A stretch of 64,000 nucleotides of DNA from contig NC_057761.1 of NCBI RefSeq assembly GCF_010389155.1, forward strand, positions 48,346,213 to 48,410,212, read 5' to 3'. The DNA comes from Erigeron canadensis. Its lineage: Eukaryota; Streptophyta; Magnoliopsida; Asterales; Asteraceae. The position numbers and the translations under genes are program-made. Positions 12,783 through 24,367 of this stretch are shown piece by piece; the first letter of the stretch is position 1, and the number at the start of each line of letters is the position of its first letter. The notes below the pieces were generated by a model. That model was not told the DNA's origin. It saw only the letters and a list, made by a program, of their open reading frames with translations, and searched no databases.

Positions 12783-13195
12783 ACGAGAGATAGTACCCGC
12801 GTGTTGCAACGGTGAGATGGTGGGGTCTTTAGGTCAGAGGAGGTGATGAGTTATAGAGTGTGATAGCCAAATGCCTTAGCCGTACGGAATCCGCCATCGG
12901 ATTTAAAAATTCATCGAAAGTGTATCGAATGACTGCTCTAATGAAAGAGTGTGAGATTTTAAGAACACTCATGAAATTTTTATAATTTATCGATATACGT
13001 TTTTTGAGATAAAAGATTTTTTGAATGAACTAGAAAAATAAAATGATTTACAGAGGAGAAAGAAAAAATGAGTGGTTGTGATTTGAGTAGAGAGAAAAAA
13101 ATTAGTGAGTGAGATTTTAGGGTATTATAGGTAGAGATGTTTGAATTAATGAATAAAGAAGATGTGTATCTTCGTTGGTTCAAATCATCCTTTCT
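12783..13195 (-). mobile_element. Helitron-like non-autonomous element, copy a
   Basis: On the minus strand it ends with GCAACACGCGGGTACTATCT then CTCGT, and carries the family core GAATTTTTAAATCCGATGGC and a TCATTAGAG...CATTCGATAC stretch. The same order of words occurs in the copies at 13227, 43865 and 45654. The 5' edge is approximate. There is no coding capacity. Confidence 0.55.
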
Positions 13196-13226
13196 TAAAA
13201 AAAAGGTGTTCCTCCTTTATAAGACA

Positions 13227-13480
13227 ACGAGAGATAGTACTCGCGCGTTGTGGCGGTGAGATGGTGGAGGTGATAGGTCATAGGAGATGATAGGTTATAG
13301 AGTGTGATAGTCAAATGTCTTAGTCATACGGGCTCCGCCATCGGATTTAAAAATTCGTCGAAAGTATATCGAATGACATCTCTAATGGAAGAGCATGAAA
13401 CTTTATGAACACCCATACAATGTTTATAATTTATCAATACATGGTTTTTGAGATAAAAGATTTTGAATGAATAATAAACT
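13227..13480 (-). mobile_element. Helitron-like element, copy b, 5' part interrupted
   Basis: Same family as copy a, in the same orientation, with the 3' end CTCGT complemented at 13227-13231. Similarity to copy a stops near 13480, where another element with a different terminus begins. Confidence 0.5.
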
Positions 13481-13481
13481 T

Positions 13482-13799
13482 TCTATTCATTTTATTTTCA
13501 CCACAACATTTTAACCTCTTATACTTTTAGCACTAAATTTTTATACTTTTTGATTTTCTTTTATTTTCACCATAACATTTAAGTCTCTTACACTTTTAGC
13601 ACTAAACTTTTATGCGAACGACTTTCACACAAAACTTTTATAGTTTATTTTTTAACTGACAAATGTCAGTTTTTAATAATTTGAATAATACATGTTTTTT
13701 TCAAAAAGTTTATGGCACATTATCTCTTAAATAATATTTTTATTAAATCGTTAATAAATGTAATGTCTTTCGGGGCAATGCCCGAATGACATATCTAGT
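13482..13799 (+). mobile_element. Helitron-like element with hairpin and CTAGT end
   Basis: The right end has a perfect hairpin, TCGGGGCAATGCCCGA at 13770-13785, followed 9 bases later by CTAGT and a flanking T. That is the classic Helitron 3' terminus. Inside, a 70-odd-base unit (TTTTATTTTCACCACAAC, then CTTTTAGCACTAAA) is repeated in tandem. The element appears to have landed in copy b of the other family. The 5' end is approximate. Confidence 0.55.
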
Positions 13800-16700
13800 T
13801 TATATTAATAACAAGGAAGACCCAATACCATGACAATGGTCTCGGCCCAAATTACAATATATTCTAATAAAACATTTGAAAGTCTGCATATGGATACTAC
13901 TAACGTGTACGCTTAAACATATATATACACACTGTATGTTCTTACTACATAGGGAATTAACTGTACAAGAATATTAGAAAGATGTACGAGAGTTTCCTAA
14001 AATTCTTGTATAAATACTCTGTCAAGAATTCTTTTGGATACATACAATTCTTTTCACATTTATATACATTCAATCAATCACAATTATCTCACAACCATTG
14101 TCACCTTAGGTTCGCTAAGAACTTGATAGGTTTGCGCTGAATTCTCAGGAGTTGCGATGGTTGTGACCTTTTAATCTTCATCGTCACTGCATTGATCAAT
14201 TTATGTTCGAACAACTTTCAATTTAAAACATAAATGAAGATGTAATCTAATGACAAAAATGGTGATGAAAATAGAACCAATCTAAAAGGGTAACCATCTA
14301 AAACACCCAAAGTTGGAATTGTAGTTATCGTCCTTAGACACAACTGTACTCTTGCCATTAGTTATCAAATGCCCACGTCTATGCATAACAATGGCAATCT
14401 GGCCCGATAAACATCCCCTTGATCCAATCTATCATCATTGATGAATGAATGTTGAATGACATTAAGTTAGCGGACAATAGTTAAATTAAATGAAGAAAAA
14501 GAGTGTCTTTTATTACTAAATAAACTAACACTTTTTTTGAGTTTTCTATTGAAATAAAAAAAGATGCTAAAGAATATTAAACCTTTTTATCATCTTAGAG
14601 TTTTTTTATAGAGAAGAAAATGAAAGGAAATGAAATGAAAAAAAAAAAAAAGATTTTAACAAATATAATCAATCCATTTCTCGAAAGATTTATAAGGAAG
14701 AAAATTTAGCTTCTTTTTTTTCCGTCCTTTTAAAAACAGACTCGAGAATACAATGTTAAGCAAGAGTACATAGGAATGACCATAGATATTTAACATCCAT
14801 TTATAATAGGATCTGGATGAACGTTTCCGTTAAGATCTCTGAGTGATTAAAATGTCTTATCGAGAAGTTTAACTTGATATCTATTCGACGAGAGGCTTAC
14901 TAACTCAAATTCGATTAAGATAACCTAGACATCTCGGTATTTTTGTGTAAATAAATTAATAAAAAAAAAACGAAAAAAGAAGAAGCAAAAGCACATTGTT
15001 GAGCACGTGCAATTAATGCGCATTTGTGGACATATGCAATGTCGCCGTTATGGCTTTATGTCTCCACGATACTAGTTACTTATTTAATTTTGTCTCTAAC
15101 TAATTTTATCTATTATTATCATTTTCTTAAAAGCCCTATATGGACATATACATTTTAACCACGGAACACTTCATTTCCCCTTTCATTTTATACCTAAAAA
15201 CATCTATACTACTATATATTTCACTAGTTTTATGGATCCTGTTACACTTTACACTAATTATGAAGCAGCTTTTTGACTTACACTGATTATGAGGAAACTT
15301 TTTTACTTTACCAATTTTTACCCGGATAATACCATATTGTCTGGAAAAGTATAAGATCGAGTAAAAAGGTTGAAAATAAAGGTGAACTGTCACATCAAAG
15401 TGACTTTCACACCTATACTATATTACGCATGTTAAGGAATTGATAAATGCTATCAACTATAATATGTACGGCTAAGTCCACGTCATCATGGACTTTGCCT
15501 ATAAATAGAAGGCATTTCACCATTTGCAAAGGGCTCAAAACTTTGGCATTGCAACTTATGAGTTATACTCTAATGTTTATTAGATCACTTGTATTTCAAG
15601 GTTGTTTAGATATTACATTTAGGTGTTTATCTTTGTTTCACAACAACTTTCGTATTTTGTTTAACATACTTAATAATATACATTGAAAAATATATTGTCC
15701 ATTTGCCACATACTTGATATATATATATATATATATATATTATTTATATAGTTTCAGTCATTTAGTTTCTTGCATTTACATTTTTTTATTTGTTATCTGA
15801 AATCTGGATCGTTACATCTGAACTGGTTACCTTACCAGATCAGTGTTGCTTGCCAGTCATTGTTATTGATATTGAGGTATATTCAGGTAACCCATCAACT
15901 TGGGACTTATAGATCCAAACCGAGTCTCCGTCATTATCATCCGCTAGGGATGATTCAATTGATTCAACCGACTTCGACAAAACAATCAATGATGCGATAG
16001 AATAATACAAGTCGTGCAACATTCGTATAATGATGTTGGTGAGCCTTCGTGTAGAAGGACGGTGTTACTACATCATCGTGTAGAGTCAAATCAGCGTTTG
16101 ATGTGGTTTTATTCTGTTGATGAACCGGTATCCCCTGCGGGGATTTAGGAAACGCTAGCATATGACTAAGCATATGCTTCAAAGATTAACAAATGACTTG
16201 TAAGCGGAGTATTCATATGTTTAACAAAAGTATGATGGTCGTGGAAGTTAGGTTATAGCGAGATGAAATAGTGTACATCCATACCGAATGAGTGTGGGTC
16301 CTTCGATGAAACTAGGAAATGTCGGCTAGGACTTGTCGGGTGTCATTAAAAATGTTTTTGTAAATAAAAGTTACACTTTTTTTTTAATTGCGTACATGTT
16401 TTATTTTTAGAATTATTAGGTGCGTAGATGTGTTATTTGATGTGTCAAATAGCCCAATTTCCCTTCTTAATCCCTTGTATTACATTGATACCCACATAAC
16501 TATCTTGTAAAGTTTTAGTGTATCGAAGTAAGTGCACTTGAATGGAAACTATGATATGAAGTCGATTAAATTTGTCTATATTTATTAATATGATTGAAAT
16601 GTCTTTTAACAGACACGTATGAGGGGTAGTATATAAACAATATGTCCTTTTAATTTATCTTAATAAGTTGTACACCTGAAATACTTATATAATTAAATTA

Positions 16701-17138
16701 AAGTTTAGGGTGTCGAAATTTAATAAAATTATACATGAATGTTTATGTTGCGTAATAACTACTCGGATGTTTATTGTATGTAACGAATTTTCAAATTATA
16801 GATACTGGATAGCAGATATATGTGACAACCATATAAGCTTACACGTCCAATGTCACGTTGTCTGTATGTAAGTTTTTGATATGTCGAATACATCCGATAA
16901 CCCAAATTTTAAAATTCATTACATGTAACACTTCTTTGACATTTATTTATTTATCTAGTAATCTATTTATTAATATGTCAAACCAAATATGCTAAGCACT
17001 TCTTGACCCATCCAATACGTAACATAATCTAATGTGGTGATCCAACAAGTAACAAATATATATCATATCGGAGTCTTAAAAAATAACAAAGAACCCAAAT
17101 AAGAATATGACAAAAAAAAAAAAAACTAAAACAGTAAA
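13800..17138. other. Gene-poor DNA with LTR-like and repeat fragments
   Basis: No gene is supported. At about 13970-14170 there is an LTR-like stretch (TTGTATAAATACTC, then a run of CAATCAATCACAATT); no partner LTR is visible. At 15470-15530 a TATAAATA-containing promoter-like segment stands alone. A (TA)n microsatellite lies at 15717-15740. At 16465-16545 a fragment resembles the 3' half of the SINE at 3015-3190. The remainder is AT-rich with no reading frame above background. Confidence 0.35.
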
Positions 17139-17139
17139 A

Positions 17140-17745
17140 CAATACCCCAAATAACCCAATCATTTCTAGACCATAGTCACATGATTCGCGATTCGGGATT
17201 GTAATTCGCGAGGTCCTATGAATCCGGTTCGGGAGGGGTAGACTCATTTCGGATTGTTTTGATATGTTTTGGTTCGATGAACCCGAATCTAAAAATACAA
17301 TAATAGGTTCGAATATATAATATTTCAAAGTCAAAGCATTTTCAATCCTTAAAAAAAATAAAAAATTTCAAGTTTTTAAACTTAAAAGTTTAAAACCAGA
17401 TACATAAAACAAAACAAATACTTAAAAACTACTCCATCCTTTGTCTTTTTCATCCATTTAATATAGTTATTTTATAACTGCAATATTTAATTATTTGTTA
17501 AATAAAAAATCATTGAACCCAACACAATTCATCGAACCTAGTGCTTCCAAGACATGAATTTTTCCTGTCCAATTTGCTGAACCACACTCATTTGAGGTCG
17601 TCGAACCACCCTCTACTAGTTCAATGTTTTTTGTATTCGGTTCGTGAATGGGTTCACGAATCGTATCTCGAATTGGATCGCCGAATCAAAAACAGAATTC
17701 ATGGGGTATTTAGTGAATCCTGTAACTATGTTCTAGACATTAAAA
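17140..17745. repeat. Probable inverted-repeat element rich in TTCG words
   Basis: The left part (ATTCGCGATTCGGGATTG near 17185) and right part (GTTCACGAATCGTATCTC near 17652) are imperfect inverted copies around an AT-rich centre. The boundaries are not resolved. Confidence 0.3.
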
Positions 17746-17949
17746 GTTTAAAACCATATGAAACAATCAAGCATGGAAAGAGAAAAATATATATATATAT
17801 ATATATATATTCATTTAATTGACAATTAGGTTTGTAACTTTTTGTTTGTAATTTGTTTGTCATTTTAGTAATTTTCTAACTAATTACCATGAATAGTCTT
17901 TTTAAGTAATATGCGTCTTAACTATAAAGGTAAAAAACATGTTCCACGT

Positions 17950-18190
17950 TTCATCAGAAGTGTCATACTTTGAATATTTAAAGTTTTATTTTTAAACTTT
18001 GACCTTAAATATATTTTATTGTGTTATATAAAACTTGATAAAAAATTATACCATTAAAAAACACAATCAATTCATATAACTTTTATCAAGTTTTATCTAA
18101 CGCAAATATTATTAATTAAGGTCAAAGTTGCAAATGTTAGACTTTGAAATTAAAAATATGACATTTCTAGTTGGACTGGGGGAGTATTAC
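17950..18190. mobile_element. Diverged Stowaway-like MITE
   Basis: Internal words (AACTTTGACCTTAAATAT, GTGTTATATAAAACTTGA and inverted equivalents) and the right end GGGGGAGTA follow the layout of the intact Stowaway at 49349. The left end is degraded. Confidence 0.45.
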
Positions 18191-18207
18191 ATTAAGTAAA
18201 AATTTTA

Positions 18208-18908
18208 TTTAGGGTAAATTGCACAAAAAGGTATTCAACTTTGATTTTTAAGTTTAAGGTATCATAGTTTTTTTATCAATAAAAGGTATCCATCTTTTCA
18301 AAAATTTAAAATAAAACCTCTTTTTTTTGACATTTTAAATCGTGTTTCCATTAATTTTCGTACATGGCTTTAAAAGTGATATACTAGTTATACAAATACC
18401 CAACATTTATATTAAAGAATTTTGACGTTTCAGCCAAAATGACTTTTAGGAAGACCGTAAATTAAGTAAAAGTTTTGACAAAAAGTCAAATCTCAATGAA
18501 ATTTGAGCAAATAACTTGTTAGATCGTTTGAAATGTTTTATGTGACGGTTTATTTAGTCGTTTTGTATCGATGGTTTAAAAAGAGATTCACGGTCCCTAG
18601 TAGCGGATCTTGAACAATTTAACACGGGGGACTAAAATTATGGGGAACAAAAAATAACACTACGAAAAATACTCAGATGGCGTCAAAAAGTTACATGATC
18701 TATAAATACTAATTAGAAAAATAATTTTTCAGACACGTAACATAAAACTACACTAGTGAACTGAAAAGAAAAAGGGGCCGTCGGGCCTATCTGGGCACCA
18801 ACAAAACTTCTCCCCCAATGGTACAAAAATTTAATGGAAACCTTTAAAATTGTTTAAAAAAGGTTTGTTGGATACCTTTTATTATCTTTTGGTGCAATTT
18901 ACCCTTTT
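18208..18908. mobile_element. TIR element with AAATTGCACAAAA ends
   Basis: Left end AGGGTAAATTGCACAAAAAG and right end TTTTGGTGCAATTTACCCT are inverted. Next to each end there are inverted words for GGTATCCAAC and for TTAAAGGTTTCCATTAA. No transposase frame. It is probably a non-autonomous Mutator-like element. Confidence 0.5.
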
Positions 18909-19190
18909 ATTTATTTCTACTTAGAGCCGCTCCTGTTAAGTTTTTCCCCATGACAACAACTCTGTAGAAGAGACCCTCATCAACTCCAGTTGCAGCGAAT
19001 TTCAAAGATTTAATCCCACCAACTGACCCAGCTAGCTAGTGTGTTATACTGTTATTGCTCCATTATTGCGAATACATGTTTTATTCCCAAACTCACACCA
19101 ATGGCATCAAAAGGAGTTTATGATCCAAACATGCCTCTAAAGTTATCGTAACGTACACCAGCAGCCATTGAAGTAACCTCCATAACCTTA

Positions 19191-19490
19191 TGGGTTAATT
19201 ATGTGGGTGTGTAAGTAACTTATACATTTTTTCTATTGTGTGAATGTAACTTTAATTTGGTTCAATGTATGTAACTAGCCCCGCTAAATTGAATTTTAAT
19301 GTAAAACTTTTACGTTGACCAATCAAAAACTTCTACTTGGCAGCTCATATAGTTTGCCACGTATACAATTTTACATTAATCGTTCAGTCTAGCAGGTTAC
19401 TTACATACAATGAACTAAATAAAAAGTTAGATTTACACAAAAGGAAATGTTTAAAAGTTACTTACATCCCCAGATACTTTCTCTAAACTT
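19191..19490. mobile_element. Long-palindrome MITE, copy 1
   Basis: About 300 bp, nearly all of it inverted repeat. The left arm has GTAAGTAACTTATACATTTT, CTATTGTGTGAATGTAAC and CAATGTATGTAACTAG; the right arm has the complements, and the arms meet in a centre with CAATCAAAAACTTCTACTTGG. Same family as 19500 and 23497. Confidence 0.6.
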
Positions 19491-19499
19491 ATAACTTAT

Positions 19500-19806
19500 A
19501 GGGTTTAGTATTTGGAGGTGTAAATAACCTTTACATTTTTCTTATTGTGTGAATGTAAACTTTCATTTGGTTCATTGTATGTAACTAACACGTACGCTAA
19601 ATTGAACGATTAATGTAAAAGTGTATACATGCCAAACCATACGAGCTGTCACATAAATGTTTTTGATTGGTCAACGTAAAATTTTTACATTAATCGTTCA
19701 ATTTAGCGGGTTAGTTATATTACATATAATAAACCAAACGAAAGTTATATTCACACAATAGAAAAAATATAAAAGTTACTTACAATACTCCCAAATACTT
19801 AACTGT
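19500..19806. mobile_element. Long-palindrome MITE, copy 2
   Basis: Next to copy 1 with about 10 bases between. Better preserved: the left end GGTTTAGTATTTGGAGG matches the complement of the right end CTCCCAAATACTTAAC, and CGCTAAATTGAACGATTAAT appears in both arms. Confidence 0.65.
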
Positions 19807-20070
19807 AATCATATTAACTAATTTAGAAAAACCATACATAAAGCTCCGTATATTGAAGATAACTTCTCCAAGTCGATCAATGCTTGACATGATGAACCTC
19901 ATATGTTTTACCCTTAATTAGTTACCATCAATACTCTTTACTCTTTTTCAAGTCATATGCGTCTCAACGGCTAAAAATAATTTCTCATTAAGTGAAAATT
20001 TCATCTATTTTATACATATGTTAAATTTTATTATTTTGGATAATTTTATATTATATATATATATATATAT

Positions 20071-20260
20071 GGGAAAATGAAATATAAGGCTGTCTGGCAT
20101 CTAAGCTTAGGTGTGGAACCCCTCACATACTAATATTTTATTATTTCTTGTTTAATGAATAAATGCATGGGCCCCCATGATTTTAATGGATTAAAAAAAC
20201 AATATGTGAGTGTTCCACACCTAAGTTTAGATACCCGACAGCCTTATATTCCCATCCCCC
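20071..20260. mobile_element. MITE with 50-bp TIRs in a (TA)n tract
   Basis: The left arm contains AATATAAGGCTGTCTGGCAT and CTTAGGTGTGGAACC; the right arm contains the complements (ACACCTAAGTTTAGATACCC, GACAGCCTTATATTCCCAT). (TA)n runs flank both sides, which fits a TA target of the Tc1/mariner-Stowaway type, but the runs hide the exact duplication. Confidence 0.6.
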
Positions 20261-20281
20261 TATATATATATATATATATAT

Positions 20282-20866
20282 ATTAAAAGAGTAGTTATCC
20301 GAGCGTTCGAAGTCATTCTTCTCAAATCAAAGCTATCCTTAAACATTGCCACGTAAGATTTATCCTATGTGGCATCTTCATATTTTTTTTCACAATATTT
20401 AATATTATTTATTTATTTATATCAAAAAACAAATCTTTCAAAATTACATAAATCCAACATAATACAGAGTGTAACTCATTATTTACGGTACAAAATATAT
20501 GAAAAGTGAAAAATATATGTATTTCATTAATTAGATCCTAAACATAAATCTTCTACCATATTTAAAAAAGATTTGCCCATGTTCCATGACTTCCATCGAG
20601 TAACTACCACAAAATTGATTTGTTGATTAAGTAAAGTTCTCATTCGTAAATTTTCTTCACGTCATTCATTTATATATCTAACTTTTTGACTTTTATCAAA
20701 CTAATTCTCATGCTTTATGCTTTTTATGTATACGGTAATCAATTACACGTAAATTATGAATCATTGAAGTAATTTTATTTATATTTAATAAATCTAACTC
20801 AAAAACTCGCTTTATTAAGATCTACCTAAAAAAAGTAGCACATCGTGCGGGTAAAAAAACCCTAGT
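20282..20866 (+). mobile_element. Helitron-like element, left member of a tail-to-tail pair
   Basis: Starts near ATTAAAAGAGTAGTTATCC and ends GCACATCGTGCGGG, then AAAAAAACCCTAGT: a short GCAC/GTGC hairpin upstream of a CTAGT end. A GGATTTATCC-type inner word with TGTGGCATCTTCATATTTT follows the 5' end. No coding capacity. The 5' TC is not clear because a (TA)n tract abuts it. Confidence 0.6.
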
Positions 20867-20882
20867 ATATATATATATATAT

Positions 20883-21758
20883 ACTAGGTATTTTACCCCG
20901 CACGATGTGCGGTTATCTAATGTTTTTGCTTTCAATACGCAATTATACAATCAAAGTAGAAGATTACGAAAAGGCTAAACAAATAATTGGTGGAAAAATG
21001 TTTGTGATTCATATTTCATGCTGTCTTTTCATTATATATTGAGTTTAACGAAACTAAAAAAAACTAAAATATATTTGTATGACTTTTTTCTTAATCTTAT
21101 ATTATACTGTACTTCATGCAATACTAATTAACATAAAATTAAGTTAAAATATAAATGTAATGTTAAATCATAACGATATATTATTTTTTGCAAAGTAATA
21201 GATGATTTATTAGAATTTCATCACACTCATTCAAATGAAATAGTTTCATGAAACTTGCTTCATCAAATATTAAAATTCATAAAAACCGAAAAGCTTTAAA
21301 TATAGTTAGAAACCAAATTAAAATTACAGTAGATTACAAAGAACAAACTAATGCTTCAAAAACGTAAATCACTACTTAGAAAATGATATTAAAAAAAAAA
21401 AAAAAACTAAATCACAATATGATATATTCTATTGGTTATTGGTTATAGTGGATAAAAGAATAAGATATAAATATTTTGAAAACTAAATATTTTCTAATTT
21501 TGTACATAGATTTTCAGTTCATATGGTTTCTATCATAATGTAGGATTTGATCTTTCACTTTTGTTTTTTTAAAAATTTGTGTATATATAGATTTTATTTT
21601 TATTTAAATAGATATATTTAGATAGTATAACTTTGTGGATTTATATATTATAGAAAAATATAAAGATGTCACATAGGATAAAGACCTATGTGACAATTTT
21701 TAAAAATAGCTTTAAATTGAAGAATGCTTTAAAATGCTAGAATTCTTACTATTTTAAT
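20883..21758 (-). mobile_element. Helitron-like element, right member of a tail-to-tail pair
   Basis: On the minus strand it ends with the perfect hairpin CCGCACATCGTGCGG and CTAGT at 20887-20883. Its 5' part, complement of 21640-21758, matches the 5' part of the left element (ATTAAAATAGTAAGAATTC; TTTATCCTATGTGACATC). The two elements thus point at each other across about 16 bases of (TA)n. Confidence 0.6.
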
Positions 21759-21974
21759 ATTTATATAGATATATTTAGGAGTATCAAACTGATTGGATGA
21801 TTTTAAATGAACTAACCCCCAACCAACCAAATCATTTCCAAAAAGAAAAAAAAATTATGAGAAGGAGACAGATGTATGTTGAAATTTCAAATCAACCAAA
21901 ACATTGCCCATTTGACATCAATTCATCTTCCTATAAACATATTATCCATTTCAGCAAACTAATCATCTCTCCAA

Positions 21975-24367
21975 ATGAAAACATCAAACATTGGTGTACA
22001 TGTCATCACTGAGTTTATACAACTATTGTCCTCCTCCTACAAAGGGACACCATCCTTAGTTTTATCATTAGTCTTAACCATAGTTGGTGGTATTATATTA
22101 GGCTACTTTTATACACCATTTTGGGGCGTTAGAAGAGTACCTGGTCCTCCAGCCATTCCTTTTCTTGGACACTTGCATTTGCTTGCTCAACATGGTCCTG
22201 ATTTATTTTCTATACTTGCCAAGAGATATGGCCCTATTTTCAGGTTTCATTTCGATCACGAGATCTTATTAAAAAGAATGAAAGTTGCAAACTGCATGCA
22301 TGAAATTAAAAGATGATCACATACTAGCCCCAACATAATATATTAAAAGGTCACAAGCTATAACCAAAATTGTGCCATATTCTTATTACATATGTGAGAA
22401 TTTGTGAACTTTAAACAGGTTTCACTTGGGGAGACAACCGATAGTGATTGTGGCTAATCCAGAGTTATGCAAAGAAGTTGGGATCAAGAAATTCAAAGAC
22501 ATGCCCAATAGAAGTATCCTTCCTCCTATATTGGCTTCCCCAATCCATCAAAAAGGTCTCCTCTGGATAAGGTATTCTCGATCTTTAGCTCTTTTCTCTT
22601 CGTTGATGACTTATACCGTAAAATTTGAAAAGCGTCGTTGACTGGCCTGTTACTAAATGGGGACTCACCGTTTTAATTTCAGGGATTCAAAATGGTCAGC
22701 TATGAGGAATATTATACTTTCAGTCTACCAACCATCACACTTGGCAAAATTAGTCCCAATGATACAATCTTATATTAAAATGACATCTCAAAATCTTCCA
22801 AAAGATGACCAAGATATAAACTTTGATGAATTATCGCTCAAACTTGCTACTGATGTGATTGGGGAAGCTGCATTTGGCTTTGAATTTGGGCTTTCCGCGT
22901 CAAACAACCATCACAAGGATGATAAACAAACCGAGTCATTTATCAAGCAACACATATTCTCCACCACAACACTTAAAATGGACTTGTCCGGTCCAATCTC
23001 AACCATCATAGGCCTCTTCCTTCCAATACTCAGAAAGCCCGTTTGCCAGATACTTAGTAAACTTCCCTACACTATGGACTGGAAACTTGACCGAACAAAT
23101 AAGACGTTGACTAGTCAAATAGACGAAATTGTGCACAAGAGAATGAACCAAAAGGAAAGAGGATCAAATGATTTCTTGTCACTGGTAATAAATGCAAGTG
23201 AATCAGACACTGTTTCAAAGAAGTTATTCACACCAGACTACATCTGCGGCATAACGTGCGAACACCTTCTGGGTGGCTCAGCAACCGTAGCGTTTACTCT
23301 CTCCTCCGTCGTCTATCTGGTTTCCGGGCATCTAGAAGTTGAAAAGAAGTTGCTTGAAGAGATTGATGCTTTTGGTCCACTGGATCAAGTTCCAACTGCT
23401 GATGATATACAATCAAGATTCCCATATCTTGATCAGGCATGTCCTAGCTATATTATGTTAAGACAACTATTCTTAACTATCTTAGCCTTATATATATGGG
23501 TTTAGTAGCTGGGGTGTGTTAGTAACTTTTACACTTTTTCAATTGTGTGATCTATTGTGTGAGTGTCACTTTCATTTTGTTCATTGTATGTAACTAACCC
23601 GCTAAATTAAACGATTAATGTAAAAGTGTATACATGGCAAACCATATGAGTTGCCACGTAGAAGTTTTTGATTCGTCAACGTAAAAAAATTTCTTAATCA
23701 TTTAATTTAGTGAGTTAGTTAGATACAATGAACAAAATGAAAGTTACATTCACGCAATAGAAAAAGTGTAAAAGTTACTTACACTACTCCGAGATACTTA
23801 ACCAATATATATATAAATACATTCATATGACATATGTGTGTAGGTGATCAAAGAAGCAATGAGGTTCTATTCGGTTGCTCCATTGATACCAAGGGAAACA
23901 TCCACAGAAGTAGATATTGGAGGTTATGTTCTCCCTAAGGTACTAACCTTTTTTTATTAATTATTATTGCATAAATAAGCATTAATTCTACCCGAATCTG
24001 TTTCCAGTCTTACATATAATAAATTTGTATTGTATAGGGAACATGGGTATGGCTGGCGACCGGAGTCTTAACAAAGGACCCAAATAATTTCCAAGAGCCC
24101 GAAAAATTCAAGCCAGAGAGATTCGACCCAGGTTGTGATGAAGAAAAACAAAGGCATCCCTACGCCTATTTACCTTTCGGAATTGGACCTAGAATGTGCA
24201 TTGGTCAGAAATTTGCATTCTTAGAGATCAAGCTCACGTTGATCCATCTGTACCAGAGATACATATTTCGACACTCGCCCAATATGGAAAAACCAGTGGA
24301 ACTTGGTTTTGGCATTATTCTTAATTTCAAACATGGTGTCAAGGTTAGAGCCATCCAACGGATGTAA
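21975..24367 (+). CDS. MAX1: MAX1-type cytochrome P450 (CYP711A), strigolactone synthesis
   Basis: Five exons, 21975-22243, 22419-22571, 22683-23436, 23844-23939 and 24038-24367, join in phase to 533 residues (Arabidopsis MAX1 is 522). MAX1 enzymes on the ER oxidise carlactone to carlactonoic acid, the branch to strigolactones. Visible features: membrane anchor at about 27-46, proline hinge VPGPPAIP at 55-62, I-helix at 338-343, EAMR (ExxR) at 396-399, PERF at 450-453 and haem loop [10 protein letters not shown] at 471-480 with Cys478. Exon 2 ([16 protein letters not shown]) and VIKEAMRFY are highly characteristic of CYP711A. Two oddities: the I-helix reads GGSATV where I recall AGSATT, and intron 3 begins GC rather than GT. 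The start is the ATG nearest the anchor; MKT also begins the Arabidopsis protein. Confidence 0.93.
23497..23808. mobile_element. Long-palindrome MITE, copy 3, inside MAX1 intron 3
   Basis: The left arm has GTTAGTAACTTTTACACTTT and CATTGTATGTAACTAACCCG; the right arm has the complements and ends CTCCGAGATACTTAACC. It matches copies 1 and 2 at 19.2-19.8 kb throughout and makes up most of the 407-base intron 23437-23843. Confidence 0.65.

Noticed and set aside
15440..15700. A TATAAATA promoter-like segment after CACGTCATCATGGAC that recalled an LTR or endogenous pararetrovirus promoter
   Set aside because: No coat, movement or reverse-transcriptase frame and no second LTR lie nearby; the resemblance is of a short promoter style only.
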